A stretch of 64,000 bases of DNA from Buttiauxella sp049686335 (GCF_049686335.1 NZ_JBAVHX010000009.1:186001-250000); one strand, 5' to 3'. Shown: positions 7,451-16,398, counted from the first letter of the stretch. Numbers and translations: made by a program. Notes: generated by a model not told the origin, from the sequence alone.

Positions 7451-10400
7451 TTGCCGCCGTGATTCGTTGGTCGCTTAAAAATCGGCTGCTGGTTCTGCTG
7501 GCGGCCATCATGATGGCGGGATGGGGGATTTGGTCACTTCAACGCGCGCCGCTGGATGCGTTGCCGGATCTCTCGGATGTGCAGGTGATCATTCGTATCA
7601 ACTATCCGGGAAAAGCGCCGCAAGTGGTTGAAGATCAAGTTACCTATCCGCTCACCACGACCATGCTTTCAGTGCCAGGGGCGAAGACCGTGCGCGGCTT
7701 TTCGATGTTTGGCGACTCTTATGTCTACATTTTGTTTGAAGATGGTACGGATCCGTACTGGGCGCGTTCACGAGTTCTGGAATATCTGAGCCAGGTACAG
7801 TCGCAACTTCCTGCGGAGGCAAAAGCCTCGCTGGGGCCAGATGCGACAGGTGTGGGCTGGGTGTACGAGTACGCGCTGGTGGACCGAACGGGCAAACATA
7901 GTCTGGCGGATTTACGGGCGCTGCAAGACTGGACGCTGAAGTTTGAGCTGAAAACCGTGCCGAACGTTTCGGAGGTCGCGAGTGTTGGCGGCATGGTGCG
8001 GCAATATCAGATAGTGCTCGACCCGCAACGGATGCGTGCGCTGAACATCACCCATGAGCAGGTGATCAATGCGGTGCAGATCGCCAACCAGGAAGGCGGT
8101 GGCTCGGTTATCGAAATGGGCGAAGCCGAATATATGGTGCGCACCGCGGGCTATCTGAAAAACCTCGATGACTTTAAGCAGGTGGTCATCACCTCGCGAG
8201 AAGGCGTGCCGGTATTACTTTCTGATGTCGCAACCCTGCGGATGGGGCCAGAAATTCGCCGTGGAGTCGCTGAATTTAACGGTGAAGGCGAGGTCGCAGG
8301 TGGCATCATCGTGATGCGCTATGGCAAAAATGCGCTCGATACCATTAATGCGGTGAAGGCGAAACTTCAGCAAATTCAGAAGAGCCTGCCTGCGGGAGTG
8401 GAGATCGTACCGGTTTATGATCGTTCACACCTTATTGAAAACGCGATAGAAACGCTCTCGCATAAATTGCTCGAAGAGTTCATCGTCGTGGCCATTATCT
8501 GCACGTTGTTCTTGTTCCATTTCCGTTCAGCGCTGGTGGCGATGATAACCTTGCCGCTGGGTATTCTGGGTGCGTTCATTGTGATGCATTACCTGGGGGT
8601 GAACGCCAATATTATGTCGTTGGGCGGGATTGCGATTGCGATTGGCGCGATGGTCGATGCGGCGATTGTGATGATCGAGAATATGCACAAAGTGCTGGAG
8701 CAATGGCGGCACGACAATCCCGATAAGCAACCGACGGGGGCAGATTATTGGCGCATTTCAGAACAAGCGGCGGTCGAAGTCGGGCCTGCGTTGTTCTGTA
8801 GTTTGCTGATCATTACGCTGTCCTTTATTCCGGTGTTTTCCCTTGAAGCGCAAGAAGGGCGGATGTTCTCGCCGCTGGCCTTCACCAAAACCTATGCGAT
8901 GGCTGTGGCTGCGGGATTGGGGATTACCCTTGTGCCGGTGCTGATGGGCTATTTCATTCGCGGAAAAATCCCTGAAGAGAAGGCTAACCCGATTAACCGC
9001 TGGTTGATTGCTGCTTATGAAACGCTATTAGATAAAGTGCTGGCGCGTCCAAAAACCACACTGCTGATCGCGGGGGCGGTTTTACTGGCGACATTGTGGC
9101 CTCTTAGCCGCCTTGGTAGCGAATTTATGCCGCCGCTGGATGAGGGCGATTTGCTGTATATGCCGTCTACTTTGCCGGGGATTTCGGCGCGGGAAGCCGG
9201 ACGCTTGCTGCAACAAACCGACCGCCTAATCAAAACCGTTCCAGAAGTGGCAACGGTATTTGGAAAAGCAGGGCGGGCAGATACGGCCACTGACCCTGCG
9301 CCTTTGACGATGTTAGAAACCACGATTCGTTTTAAACCACGCGACCAGTGGCGCCCGGGTATGACCATGGACAAACTCGTCAGTGAACTGGATAACGTAG
9401 TCAAAATACCAGGCATCGCCAATGTCTGGGTTCCGCCTATTCGCAACCGCCTGGATATGCTGGCAACCGGGATCAAAAGCCCGGTGGGTATCAAAGTGAA
9501 TGGCAATAATATCGCTGCCATCGAACACGTGGCTGAGCAAATCGAACGGGTGGTAAAGCAGGTACCCGGTGTGACGTCTGCACTCGCCGAGAGACTGGGC
9601 GGGGGACGTTATGTGGATATCAATATCGACAGGCTGAAAGCGGCGCGTTACGGGGTATCGGTTAAAGAGTTGCAGTCGCTGGTGGCGTCGGTGATTGGCG
9701 GGCAGAATATTGGCGAAACCATTGAGGGGCGTGAGCGCTATCCCATCAATGTTCGTTATCCGCGAGAAGTGCGAGATAACGTCCAAAATCTGAAAAACTT
9801 GCCTGTTATCACGGCAAATGGCAGCCAGATTGCGTTATCTGAATTAGCTGATATCAGCATTACCGATGGCCCGCCGATGCTGAAAAGCGAGAATGCCCGT
9901 TTATCAAACTGGGTATATGTGGATTTGCGCGGCAGAGATTTAAAATCTGCCGTTGAGGATATGCAACGCGCGGTGAACCTACAGGTCAAATTACCGGATG
10001 GTGTTTCATTATCGTGGTCGGGTCAATTTGAATATCTGGAACGTGCGAGCGCTAAATTAAGAGTCGTCCTGCCATTCACGCTGGTGATTATATTCGTTTT
10101 ACTTTACGTGACATTTTCGCGTGTCAGTGATGCCTTATTAATCATGGGCACACTACCGTTCTCGTTAATAGGCGGAGTCTGGTTGCTCTATCTGCCTGGA
10201 TATAATTTATCCGTCGCGGGAGCGGTTGGATTTATTGCCTTAGCAGGGGTAGCGGCGGAATTTGGTGTGATAATGGTCCTTTATCTCAATCAAGCCATTA
10301 CCAGGCATAAAGCGCTCGACCCGTTGGGAGGAAAACCCATGCTGATGCGCGCCCTGCATGAAGGCGCGGTATTACGCGTCAGGCCAAAAGTCATGACGGT

Positions 10401-10566
10401 GGCGACGATTATGGCGGGGTTGTTGCCGATTATGTGGGGTGATGGCACCGGTTCAGAAGTGATGCGCCGCATCGCAGCACCGATGATTGGCGGCATGATC
10501 ACAGCGCCATTACTTTCGATGCTGGTGATCCCTGCGATGTATGTATTACTAAAAAGGCATAAATAA
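7447..10566 (+). CDS. Heavy-metal RND efflux pump, CusA/SilA-like (Cu+/Ag+)
   Basis: A 1039-residue inner-membrane proton antiporter with the RND layout of 12 membrane segments and two large periplasmic loops. The TM4 motif GAMVDAAIVMIEN (about residues 398-410) is the monovalent Cu+/Ag+ type, not the DFG...DGAV type of Co/Zn/Cd pumps. The region around VWVPPIRNRLDML and LSVAGAVGFIALAGVAAEFG closely follows E. coli CusA. Whether the three cleft methionines of CusA are kept needs an alignment. No CusRS/SilRS-type regulator is visible nearby, and no clear terminator follows before cspE. Confidence 0.92.
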   Translation: MIAAVIRWSLKNRLLVLLAAIMMAGWGIWSLQRAPLDALPDLSDVQVIIRINYPGKAPQVVEDQVTYPLTTTMLSVPGAKTVRGFSMFGDSYVYILFEDGTDPYWARSRVLEYLSQVQSQLPAEAKASLGPDATGVGWVYEYALVDRTGKHSLADLRALQDWTLKFELKTVPNVSEVASVGGMVRQYQIVLDPQRMRALNITHEQVINAVQIANQEGGGSVIEMGEAEYMVRTAGYLKNLDDFKQVVITSREGVPVLLSDVATLRMGPEIRRGVAEFNGEGEVAGGIIVMRYGKNALDTINAVKAKLQQIQKSLPAGVEIVPVYDRSHLIENAIETLSHKLLEEFIVVAIICTLFLFHFRSALVAMITLPLGILGAFIVMHYLGVNANIMSLGGIAIAIGAMVDAAIVMIENMHKVLEQWRHDNPDKQPTGADYWRISEQAAVEVGPALFCSLLIITLSFIPVFSLEAQEGRMFSPLAFTKTYAMAVAAGLGITLVPVLMGYFIRGKIPEEKANPINRWLIAAYETLLDKVLARPKTTLLIAGAVLLATLWPLSRLGSEFMPPLDEGDLLYMPSTLPGISAREAGRLLQQTDRLIKTVPEVATVFGKAGRADTATDPAPLTMLETTIRFKPRDQWRPGMTMDKLVSELDNVVKIPGIANVWVPPIRNRLDMLATGIKSPVGIKVNGNNIAAIEHVAEQIERVVKQVPGVTSALAERLGGGRYVDINIDRLKAARYGVSVKELQSLVASVIGGQNIGETIEGRERYPINVRYPREVRDNVQNLKNLPVITANGSQIALSELADISITDGPPMLKSENARLSNWVYVDLRGRDLKSAVEDMQRAVNLQVKLPDGVSLSWSGQFEYLERASAKLRVVLPFTLVIIFVLLYVTFSRVSDALLIMGTLPFSLIGGVWLLYLPGYNLSVAGAVGFIALAGVAAEFGVIMVLYLNQAITRHKALDPLGGKPMLMRALHEGAVLRVRPKVMTVATIMAGLLPIMWGDGTGSEVMRRIAAPMIGGMITAPLLSMLVIPAMYVLLKRHK

Positions 10567-10758
10567 AAGTAGGTTGCCCTGGCTACGCTTCCAAATTTGT
10601 TAATCTGCACAGGCTGAAATCAATCCAAACCGAGATGCTTGCTAACTGTTGTTTGAAAATACGGGTTGCCGCACACTTTTTAAAATAGGTAGCAATTTTT
10701 CTCACTTTTTAGCAAATCGGGGCTGGACAAAATCCATGACAATTGGTGTACTGGTGTT

Positions 10759-10782
10759 CGACACAGCATTTGTGTCGTTTTT
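10759..10782 (+). terminator. Terminator-like hairpin in the cspE leader
   Basis: A perfect seven-base stem CGACACA / TGTGTCG (10759-10765, 10771-10777) with loop GCATT is followed by TTTTTC, just upstream of the cspE ribosome site AAAGG. It could terminate read-through from the efflux operon or work as an attenuator of cspE. Cold-shock proteins are known antiterminators, so autoregulation is possible but unproven. Confidence 0.5.
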
Positions 10783-10800
10783 CATGTAAAGGTAATTTAG

Positions 10801-11010
10801 ATGTCTAAGATTAAAGGTAACGTTAAGTGGTTTAACGAGTCAAAAGGCTTTGGCTTCATTACTCCGGAAGATGGTAGCAAAGACGTGTTCGTACACTTCT
10901 CTGCAATCCAGAGCAATGGTTTCAAAACCCTGGCTGAAGGTCAGCGCGTTGAGTTTGAAATCACTAACGGTGCCAAAGGCCCATCTGCTGCAAACGTAAT
11001 GCCTATCTAA
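10801..11010 (+). CDS. cspE: Cold-shock-like RNA chaperone CspE
   Basis: A 69-residue single cold-shock domain with RNP1 KGFGFI (15-20) and RNP2 VFVHF (29-33). It is nearly identical to E. coli CspE; the extreme C-terminus reads NVMPI. CspE is a constitutive RNA/ssDNA-binding protein that melts RNA structure and promotes transcription antitermination. A long leader of up to about 230 bases precedes it, and a strong terminator follows. In E. coli pagP lies upstream; here the metal pump does. Confidence 0.97.
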   Translation: MSKIKGNVKWFNESKGFGFITPEDGSKDVFVHFSAIQSNGFKTLAEGQRVEFEITNGAKGPSAANVMPI

Positions 11011-11032
11011 GTCATTACCAGTAGAATATAAA

Positions 11033-11057
11033 AACCCGCCAAGGCGGGTTTTTTTTG
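11033..11057 (+). terminator. Rho-independent terminator of cspE
   Basis: AACCCGCC / GGCGGGTT, an eight-base stem with a two-base (AA) spacer at 11041-11042 (tetraloop if the inner pair opens), followed by seven or more T. Confidence 0.92.
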
Positions 11058-11065
11058 CTTCAAAT

Positions 11066-11155
11066 TCAAGGAAATAAATACAGTTTCACAAAGCACGCCA
11101 CAATCAAAGTGCTGACCATCACCGCTGTCCACCCAGCTACAAGTTCTTTCATCAT
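11066..11155 (-). CDS. Possible 29-residue small membrane protein
   Basis: Minus-strand ORF starting ATGATG at 11155 with a moderate GGGATAAG upstream. It encodes one hydrophobic segment flanked by Lys residues, beginning MMKELVAGWTAVMVSTLIVA. That is the look of a small single-span membrane protein. It lies between the cspE terminator and the crcB 3' end. No family recognised; it may be a chance ORF, since the ribosome site is only fair. Confidence 0.35.
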   Translation of the reverse strand: MMKELVAGWTAVMVSTLIVACFVKLYLFP

Positions 11156-11222
11156 CTTATCCCATGCTATTTTTCACACAGAGTGGCAGACAAAAATTAA
11201 GCTAACCTTAACGCGTGGCGAA

Positions 11223-11606
11223 TCACTGGCCGTAGGATAAAGAAACTATCCAAAATGCGATGGCGGTCATGATTAGCGAACCTGCGAGGTTCAGCAGCAT
11301 GTTGAGTCCCGCCCATGCCAGACGCCCATCCTGAAGCAGAAACACGACTTCCGCGGAGAAGGTCGAAAACGTTGTCAGGCCGCCGCAAAAACCGGTGGTT
11401 ATCAATAGTTTCCAGACGGGATCGAGATGCGTCATTTTAGTGAACAGCGCAAGACCAAGACCGATGATAAATGCACCCACCAGGTTTGCCGTCAATGTCC
11501 CAATTGGAATGGCGCCATGTACAGGATTGAGTTTCATACTGAGCAACCAGCGCACAACGCTCCCCGTCCCGCCGCCAATAAACACGGCTAATAGCATCTG
11601 CAACAC
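11223..11606 (-). CDS. crcB: Fluoride ion channel Fluc/CrcB
   Basis: A 127-residue inner-membrane protein with four hydrophobic segments and the signature GFCGGLTTFSTFS (72-84), which lines the fluoride pore. It works as a dual-topology dimer and exports F-. The start (MLQMLLAVF) matches E. coli CrcB, although its ribosome site is weak. I saw no fluoride riboswitch upstream. It is divergent from ybeM. Confidence 0.95.
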   Translation of the reverse strand: MLQMLLAVFIGGGTGSVVRWLLSMKLNPVHGAIPIGTLTANLVGAFIIGLGLALFTKMTHLDPVWKLLITTGFCGGLTTFSTFSAEVVFLLQDGRLAWAGLNMLLNLAGSLIMTAIAFWIVSLSYGQ

Positions 11607-11713
11607 AATATTTTCCTGTTCGTTATAATGCGCAAGAGAATGAGTGTAACGTCAGCACGGAGCGTTTCACACCGGGTATACTGAAAATATTCGCGACCTT
11701 TTGGGAAACCACA

Positions 11714-12502
11714 ATGAAAGTTGCAGTCGGGCAATTTGCGGTGAGTAAGGACTGGCAGGAAAACGTACAAACCTGTCTCGGGTTTATGGAACAGGCCAAT
11801 AACGCAGCCGCGAATTTGTTGGTGCTTCCCGAAGCGCTGCTGGCGCGAGACGACAATGATCCAGATTTATCGGTCAAATCTGCACAAACGGTGCATGAAG
11901 CGTACATCGAGCCGCTGTGTGAACAAAGCCGCCATAATCAACTGACGACAATTCTGACGCTGCATATCAAAACTACAGCAGGGCGGGCGGCGAATACCTT
12001 GCTGGCTATTCGTGGTGGTGAGGTTATTGCCCGCTATCAGAAACTTCATCTGTACGATGCGTTTAACGTGCAGGAATCGCGGCTGGTTGATGCGGGAGAA
12101 AGTTTGCCACCTTTGATTGATGTCGCGGGCTTTAAAGTGGGATTGATGACCTGCTACGATGTGCGTTTTCCCGAGATGGCATTAAGTCTGGCTTTAGCCG
12201 GCGCAGAAGTTCTGGTTCTGCCCGCCGCCTGGCTACGGGGACCCAACAAAGAAATGCACTGGTCGACACTCCTCGCCGCGCGAGCGCTCGACACCACCTG
12301 TTATGTTGTGGCTGCGGGCGAGTGCGGTAATAAAAACATTGGCCACAGCCAGGTGGTTGATCCACTCGGAGTGGTGGTTGCGGCGGCAAATAAGCGCAAG
12401 GCGTTGATTTACGCAGAACTGGAAAGCCAGCATCTTGACGAGGTACGAGCTATGCTTCCGGTTCTGAAAAACCGCCGTTTCGTATCGCCGCAGTTAATGT
12501 GA
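11714..12502 (+). CDS. ybeM: Nitrilase-family amidase YbeM (deaminated glutathione amidase)
   Basis: A 262-residue carbon-nitrogen hydrolase with the complete catalytic triad Glu40 (LVLPEALL), Lys110 (RYQKLHLYDAF) and Cys147 (LMTCYDVRFPE). Enzymes of this Nit1-like group hydrolyse deaminated glutathione, a metabolite repair reaction in the cytoplasm. The reading frame is intact here; I recall it as defective in E. coli K-12. The position between crcB and tatE is conserved. Confidence 0.9.
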   Translation: MKVAVGQFAVSKDWQENVQTCLGFMEQANNAAANLLVLPEALLARDDNDPDLSVKSAQTVHEAYIEPLCEQSRHNQLTTILTLHIKTTAGRAANTLLAIRGGEVIARYQKLHLYDAFNVQESRLVDAGESLPPLIDVAGFKVGLMTCYDVRFPEMALSLALAGAEVLVLPAAWLRGPNKEMHWSTLLAARALDTTCYVVAAGECGNKNIGHSQVVDPLGVVVAAANKRKALIYAELESQHLDEVRAMLPVLKNRRFVSPQLM

Positions 12503-12520
12503 TTAATTTTTGAGCAGCTC

Positions 12521-12550
12521 TTGATTCAACTTGTTACAGGTTGCTATTGT
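12521..12550 (+). promoter_or_regulatory. Likely sigma-70 promoter of tatE
   Basis: TTGATT (12521-12526), an 18-base spacer and TATTGT (12545-12550) lie about 80 bases upstream of tatE, after the ybeM stop. The match to consensus is moderate. Confidence 0.45.
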
Positions 12551-12630
12551 ATCGCGAGAGAAAATGACCGTTAATTGTCTCAGTGTATTATTCGCCGTAT
12601 TCACGGCATGCATGATTAAAGAAGGTTGCT

Positions 12631-12834
12631 ATGGGTGAGATTAGTATTACTAAGTTGTTGGTGATCGGTGCGCTGATTGTTTTGTTATTTGGCACCAAGA
12701 AGTTGCGTACCCTCGGTGGCGACCTCGGTGCGGCAATTAAGGGCTTTAAAAAAGCCATGAATGATGACGAGACCGTGGCAAAGTCTGCCAACAATACGGA
12801 TGCAACAACTGACCGTATTACGCACAAAGACTGA
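12631..12834 (+). CDS. tatE: Sec-independent translocase component TatE
   Basis: A 67-residue TatA-family protein: N-terminal MGEISITKLLVIGALIVLLF membrane anchor, the conserved FGTKKLR hinge, an amphipathic helix (LGAAIKGFKKAM) and a short polar tail. TatE is a minor TatA paralogue in the twin-arginine pore. It stands alone, with its own promoter and terminator, convergent with lipA. Confidence 0.96.
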   Translation: MGEISITKLLVIGALIVLLFGTKKLRTLGGDLGAAIKGFKKAMNDDETVAKSANNTDATTDRITHKD

Positions 12835-12864
12835 TCAAGACTTCCGCTTCCAATAGCGATAAAA

Positions 12865-12896
12865 AAACCGGCCTTGAATGAGCCGGTTTTTTTTTG
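12865..12896. terminator. Bidirectional terminator between tatE and lipA
   Basis: AAACCGGC / GCCGGTTT stem (12865-12872, 12882-12889) with a nine-base loop, preceded by A-run and followed by nine T, so it can serve both convergent genes. Confidence 0.9.
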
Positions 12897-12934
12897 CATA
12901 AAGTACCAGTCAAAAGTAACAATTTGTTACATCG

Positions 12935-13900
12935 TTATTTGACTTCCATGCCTTTGGCTTGCAGATCTGCATGATATGAAGAACGAACAAACGGGCCACA
13001 GGCTGCATGGGTAAAGCCCATTGCCAATGCTTCTGCTTTCATCTCTTCAAACTCATCCGGGCTAACATAACGCTGCACCGGTAAGTGGTGGCGGCTTGGC
13101 TGCAAATACTGGCCCAGGGTCAGCATTGTGACGCCGTGGCGGCGAAGATCGCGCATAACTTCCACAATTTCTTCGTTCGTTTCGCCTAAACCTACCATCA
13201 GGCCTGACTTGGTCGGGATGTCTGGATGCGCTTCTTTAAAACGTTCCAGCAGTTTCAGAGACCAGTTGTAGTCAGCACCGGGGCGGACTTTACGATAAAT
13301 GCGCGGAACGTTTTCCAGGTTGTGGTTGAACACATCTGGTGGCGTAGCGGTAAGGATCTCTAACGCTTTGTCCATACGCCCGCGGAAATCCGGCACTAAC
13401 GTTTCAATTTTGATCGTTGGGTTTTTCTCACGGATAGCGCTGATGCAATCTGCGAAATGCTGTGCACCACCATCGCGGAGATCGTCACGGTCAACAGAGG
13501 TGATAACCACATAGCGCAACGCCATATCAGCGATCGTCTGCGCCAGTTTAGCCGGTTCATTGTTGTCTGGTGCAACTGGGCGGCCATGGGCAACATCACA
13601 GAACGGACAACGGCGAGTACAAATGGCGCCAAGGATCATAAAAGTTGCGGTTCCGTGGTTGAAACATTCCGCCAGGTTAGGGCAGGAGGCTTCTTCACAC
13701 ACAGAGTGCAGACCATTTTTACGCATTGCCGCTTTGATACCCTGAATTCGGGTCGAATCAGATGGAAGTTTGATCTTCATCCATTCTGGCTTTCTTAACA
13801 GCTCCTGGCGCTCGGTCACCACGTTTTTAACCGGGATCAGAGCCATTTTATCGGCGTCGCGGTACTTAACGCCGCGTTCCATTACAATGGGTTTACTCAT
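12935..13900 (-). CDS. lipA: Lipoyl synthase
   Basis: A 321-residue radical-SAM enzyme. Both iron-sulfur cluster motifs are complete: Cys68, Cys73, Cys79 for the auxiliary cluster, and Cys94, Cys98, Cys101 (CTRRCPFC) for the SAM cluster. It inserts two sulfurs into protein-bound octanoyl groups, completing lipoate on pyruvate and 2-oxoglutarate dehydrogenases and the glycine cleavage H protein. Length and neighbours (tatE, ybeF, lipB) are as in E. coli. Confidence 0.98.
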   Translation of the reverse strand: MSKPIVMERGVKYRDADKMALIPVKNVVTERQELLRKPEWMKIKLPSDSTRIQGIKAAMRKNGLHSVCEEASCPNLAECFNHGTATFMILGAICTRRCPFCDVAHGRPVAPDNNEPAKLAQTIADMALRYVVITSVDRDDLRDGGAQHFADCISAIREKNPTIKIETLVPDFRGRMDKALEILTATPPDVFNHNLENVPRIYRKVRPGADYNWSLKLLERFKEAHPDIPTKSGLMVGLGETNEEIVEVMRDLRRHGVTMLTLGQYLQPSRHHLPVQRYVSPDEFEEMKAEALAMGFTHAACGPFVRSSYHADLQAKGMEVK

Positions 13901-14125
13901 ATCGTACGTATTCCAGTTGCTGATAACGAAGTCAGGCTAATCGAATGTTTTATTTATCAACTATTTTTTAATAGCGCGCGCAGTATACCATCACTGAAGG
14001 GGATAAATCAGCCTGGCAGAGCAGGAAACGGGGAAAGAATTGTAAATGAGTTGTTGGTTTGTGCGCTTTCTCAGGTTAACAAATGGCAAAATCACCTCGT
14101 AGCGCAGACTACGAGGTCGAAATAA

Positions 14126-15049
14126 CTACACTTCCTCAAATTCGTGAATGATAGCCTCAATGACTTCCTGCAATATCGGATCACGTGAGCTGAGTTTGTT
14201 GAAATGCATGGTAGTGGCAAGCGTTAAAGCTGAAAACTTCTCACTCTCCACCGTTCTGAGTTGGAACGGACGAGAAAACATTTCAAAAATTTTGTACGGC
14301 ATAAAGCCAATCAGATCGCTGGTGCTGAGCATTGAAGCGATAACTAACAGGTTATAGCTACTAAACCTAATATGGCGATTCGGTAAGATTTCGTTAATCA
14401 GATGGCGTGTATCGGTGAACAGATCATCCTGCATAATCAAAAAGGTGAAATTCATCCCGTGATTATCATTTGTGGAGAATATTGATTCTGCATTCGGATG
14501 GTCACGGCGGCATACCGCAACTAGACGGTCATCATATAATTTATAGCTACTGATGCCCGGGCCAAGATGAGGACGGGTGTCGATGGCAATATCAGCCTGG
14601 AATTGTGATAACTGACTTTCAGCGACAGGCACATTGCGAACGGTTAATTTTGGGTTGAATTTCTGAATGGCTGAATAGATTCGTGGCATCAATAATGCCC
14701 CCGAGGACGGGGTACTCGCAACCGTAATAATACGCTCCTTATCGTAGTGATTATTGACATCTAACGCGCAGAGAATTGACTCCAGTCCCTGGCTAAAATA
14801 TTCATGCAAATGAGCGGCATAAGCCGTAGGTGTGACACCTTGTCCTTTACGGATAAACAGCGGGTCGGGAAATGTGGCTCTCAATTTTTGGATGGACTGG
14901 CTAATCGCTGAAGGTGTGAGATTTAACACTTTAGCCGCATTGACGATCCCTTTATGGATGTAAACCGCTTCGAAAACAGTTAATAAATTAAGATCAATGC
15001 CACGTAGTGTTTTGAAAGTTGGATAGTTATTTTTTTCATCTCTTTCCAT
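14126..15049 (-). CDS. ybeF: LysR-family transcriptional regulator YbeF
   Basis: A 307-residue LysR-type regulator. The N-terminal winged helix is strongly conserved with E. coli YbeF (VNAAKVLNLTPSAISQSIQK), while the effector domain is clearly more divergent. The start at 15049 has AGGGAGAG upstream; an upstream in-frame TTG at 15091 lacks such a site. It lies between lipA and lipB but is probably a separate unit. The ligand is not deducible from sequence. Confidence 0.9.
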   Translation of the reverse strand: MERDEKNNYPTFKTLRGIDLNLLTVFEAVYIHKGIVNAAKVLNLTPSAISQSIQKLRATFPDPLFIRKGQGVTPTAYAAHLHEYFSQGLESILCALDVNNHYDKERIITVASTPSSGALLMPRIYSAIQKFNPKLTVRNVPVAESQLSQFQADIAIDTRPHLGPGISSYKLYDDRLVAVCRRDHPNAESIFSTNDNHGMNFTFLIMQDDLFTDTRHLINEILPNRHIRFSSYNLLVIASMLSTSDLIGFMPYKIFEMFSRPFQLRTVESEKFSALTLATTMHFNKLSSRDPILQEVIEAIIHEFEEV

Positions 15050-15376
15050 GCAAATTCTCTCCCTGGTGAACTTATAATGGAATCCACTCAAAATGTATTT
15101 TCAAATGTTTATCGTTTAATTTTTATTAAACTCTAAATTTAGCAATGGCTAATAATATCAGGAGGGCAGTAAATAGGCTTGTTCATTCATTACATCAATA
15201 TTATAAATTGATATTATTGGGTGCGGGATTTATCCCTGGCAAATGAATATAACAATGACTACCTTTTGTTTAACAAAGGGAAAGTATAGAAAACTTATCG
15301 GAAAGTAAAGCACTGCTGGTTAATATATTATTTAATAACCGCACCGGTTAAGGTGCAGTTAAAGGAATAAGTAATA
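15050..15376. other. AT-rich intergenic region ybeF-lipB
   Basis: A 327-base AT-rich stretch. It contains an inverted repeat ATCAAT-N7-ATTGAT at 15194-15212, which fits a LysR-type operator in front of ybeF, and the lipB terminator at 15337-15360. No credible ORF. Confidence 0.5.
15337..15360 (-). terminator. Probable terminator of lipB
   Basis: On the minus strand AACTGCACC / GGTGCGGTT forms a nine-base stem with one G-T pair and a six-base loop, followed by an AT-rich run rather than a clean T tract. It lies 17 bases after the lipB stop. Confidence 0.6.
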
Positions 15377-16018
15377 TTATGCGGATAAATATTTAACTGA
15401 TGGATTATTGAGTAATACAATAAAATTATTGATAAGCAACGGCTGCACATCTTCAGGTAACACGCCTGGACGCAGAGAACTCACCTGAGTCATTTCAAGA
15501 CCAGCGTAACCACAGGGATTGATTCGTAAGAATGGGCTCAAATCCATATCAATATTCAATGCTAAACCGTGGAAGGAACATCCCTTGCGGATGCGCAGAC
15601 CAAGAGAGCAAATTTTACGACCATCAACATAGACACCTGGCGCATCGGCGCGAGGATAGGCTTCTATGCCCAACTCTGCCAGTGTGTTAACCACCGTCTG
15701 CTCAAGGATGGTGACCAACTCCCGCACGCCCAGTTTGCGGCGTTTCAGATTAAGCAGCACATACATAACTTGCTGGCCTGGCCCGTGATAGGTCACCTGG
15801 CCACCGCGATCGCTTTGGATGACAGGGATATCTCCGGGAACCAGTACGTGTTCGGCTTTTCCTGCCTGGCCTTGAGTAAATACGCGCTCGTGCTCTACCA
15901 GCCAAATTTCATCGGCAGTGGTTTCGTCGCGGGTATCTGTAAATTCATGCATTGCCAGCGAAACAGGTTCGTAAGGCTGCAGGCCAAGTTGGCGGATTTG
16001 AATAGTATCTTGAGACAA
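15377..16018 (-). CDS. lipB: Octanoyl-[acyl carrier protein]:protein transferase LipB
   Basis: A 213-residue enzyme that moves octanoate from ACP to lipoyl domains, the step before LipA. The catalytic pair Lys135 (KICSLGLRI) and Cys169 (RINPCGYAG) and the RGGQVTYHGPGQ block are intact. The start codon is TTG at 16018, behind GGAGA with seven-base spacing; I recall the same TTG start in E. coli. A nearby ATG is out of frame. It lies downstream of ybeD. Confidence 0.97.
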   Translation of the reverse strand: MSQDTIQIRQLGLQPYEPVSLAMHEFTDTRDETTADEIWLVEHERVFTQGQAGKAEHVLVPGDIPVIQSDRGGQVTYHGPGQQVMYVLLNLKRRKLGVRELVTILEQTVVNTLAELGIEAYPRADAPGVYVDGRKICSLGLRIRKGCSFHGLALNIDMDLSPFLRINPCGYAGLEMTQVSSLRPGVLPEDVQPLLINNFIVLLNNPSVKYLSA

Positions 16019-16102
16019 AACATCGTCTCCGGCAGGTTAAAAAGTGAGGGGAGTATATCACAGCGAGAAAAGGGAGTACCCGGCCAGAAGGCCGGGCGCA
16101 GA

Positions 16103-16366
16103 TTACAACACCATACGAACGATTTCGATATTGCCCAATTCTTCGTACAGAGTTTCAACTTGTTCAATGTGGGTCGCATTGATGGTAATTGAGACAGAGT
16201 GGTAGTTACCCTTGCTGCTCGGTTTTACCTGCGGAGTGTAGTCACCAGGTGCGTGGCGCTGCACCACCTCAACGACCAAATCAACCAGCTCAGGCTTCGC
16301 CAGACCCATTACTTTGTAAGTAAAGGAAGTCGGGAATTCGAGCAATTCTTTCAGATTGGTTTTCAT
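16103..16366 (-). CDS. ybeD: DUF493 protein YbeD
   Basis: An 87-residue small cytoplasmic protein with the ACT-like/DUF493 fold (FPTSFTYKVMG..., YHSVSITINATHIEQVETLYEEL). The sequence is almost unchanged from E. coli YbeD. Its biochemical role is not established. It lies between dacA and lipB; a hairpin at 16399-16422 separates it from dacA. Confidence 0.93.
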   Translation of the reverse strand: MKTNLKELLEFPTSFTYKVMGLAKPELVDLVVEVVQRHAPGDYTPQVKPSSKGNYHSVSITINATHIEQVETLYEELGNIEIVRMVL

Positions 16367-16398
16367 GGTAGCTCCAGCGTTACGGCATTAAAAATGAT

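Noticed and set aside
11607..11713. Fluoride riboswitch in front of crcB or ybeM
   Set aside because: No pseudoknot-type conserved core was found in the short divergent gap.
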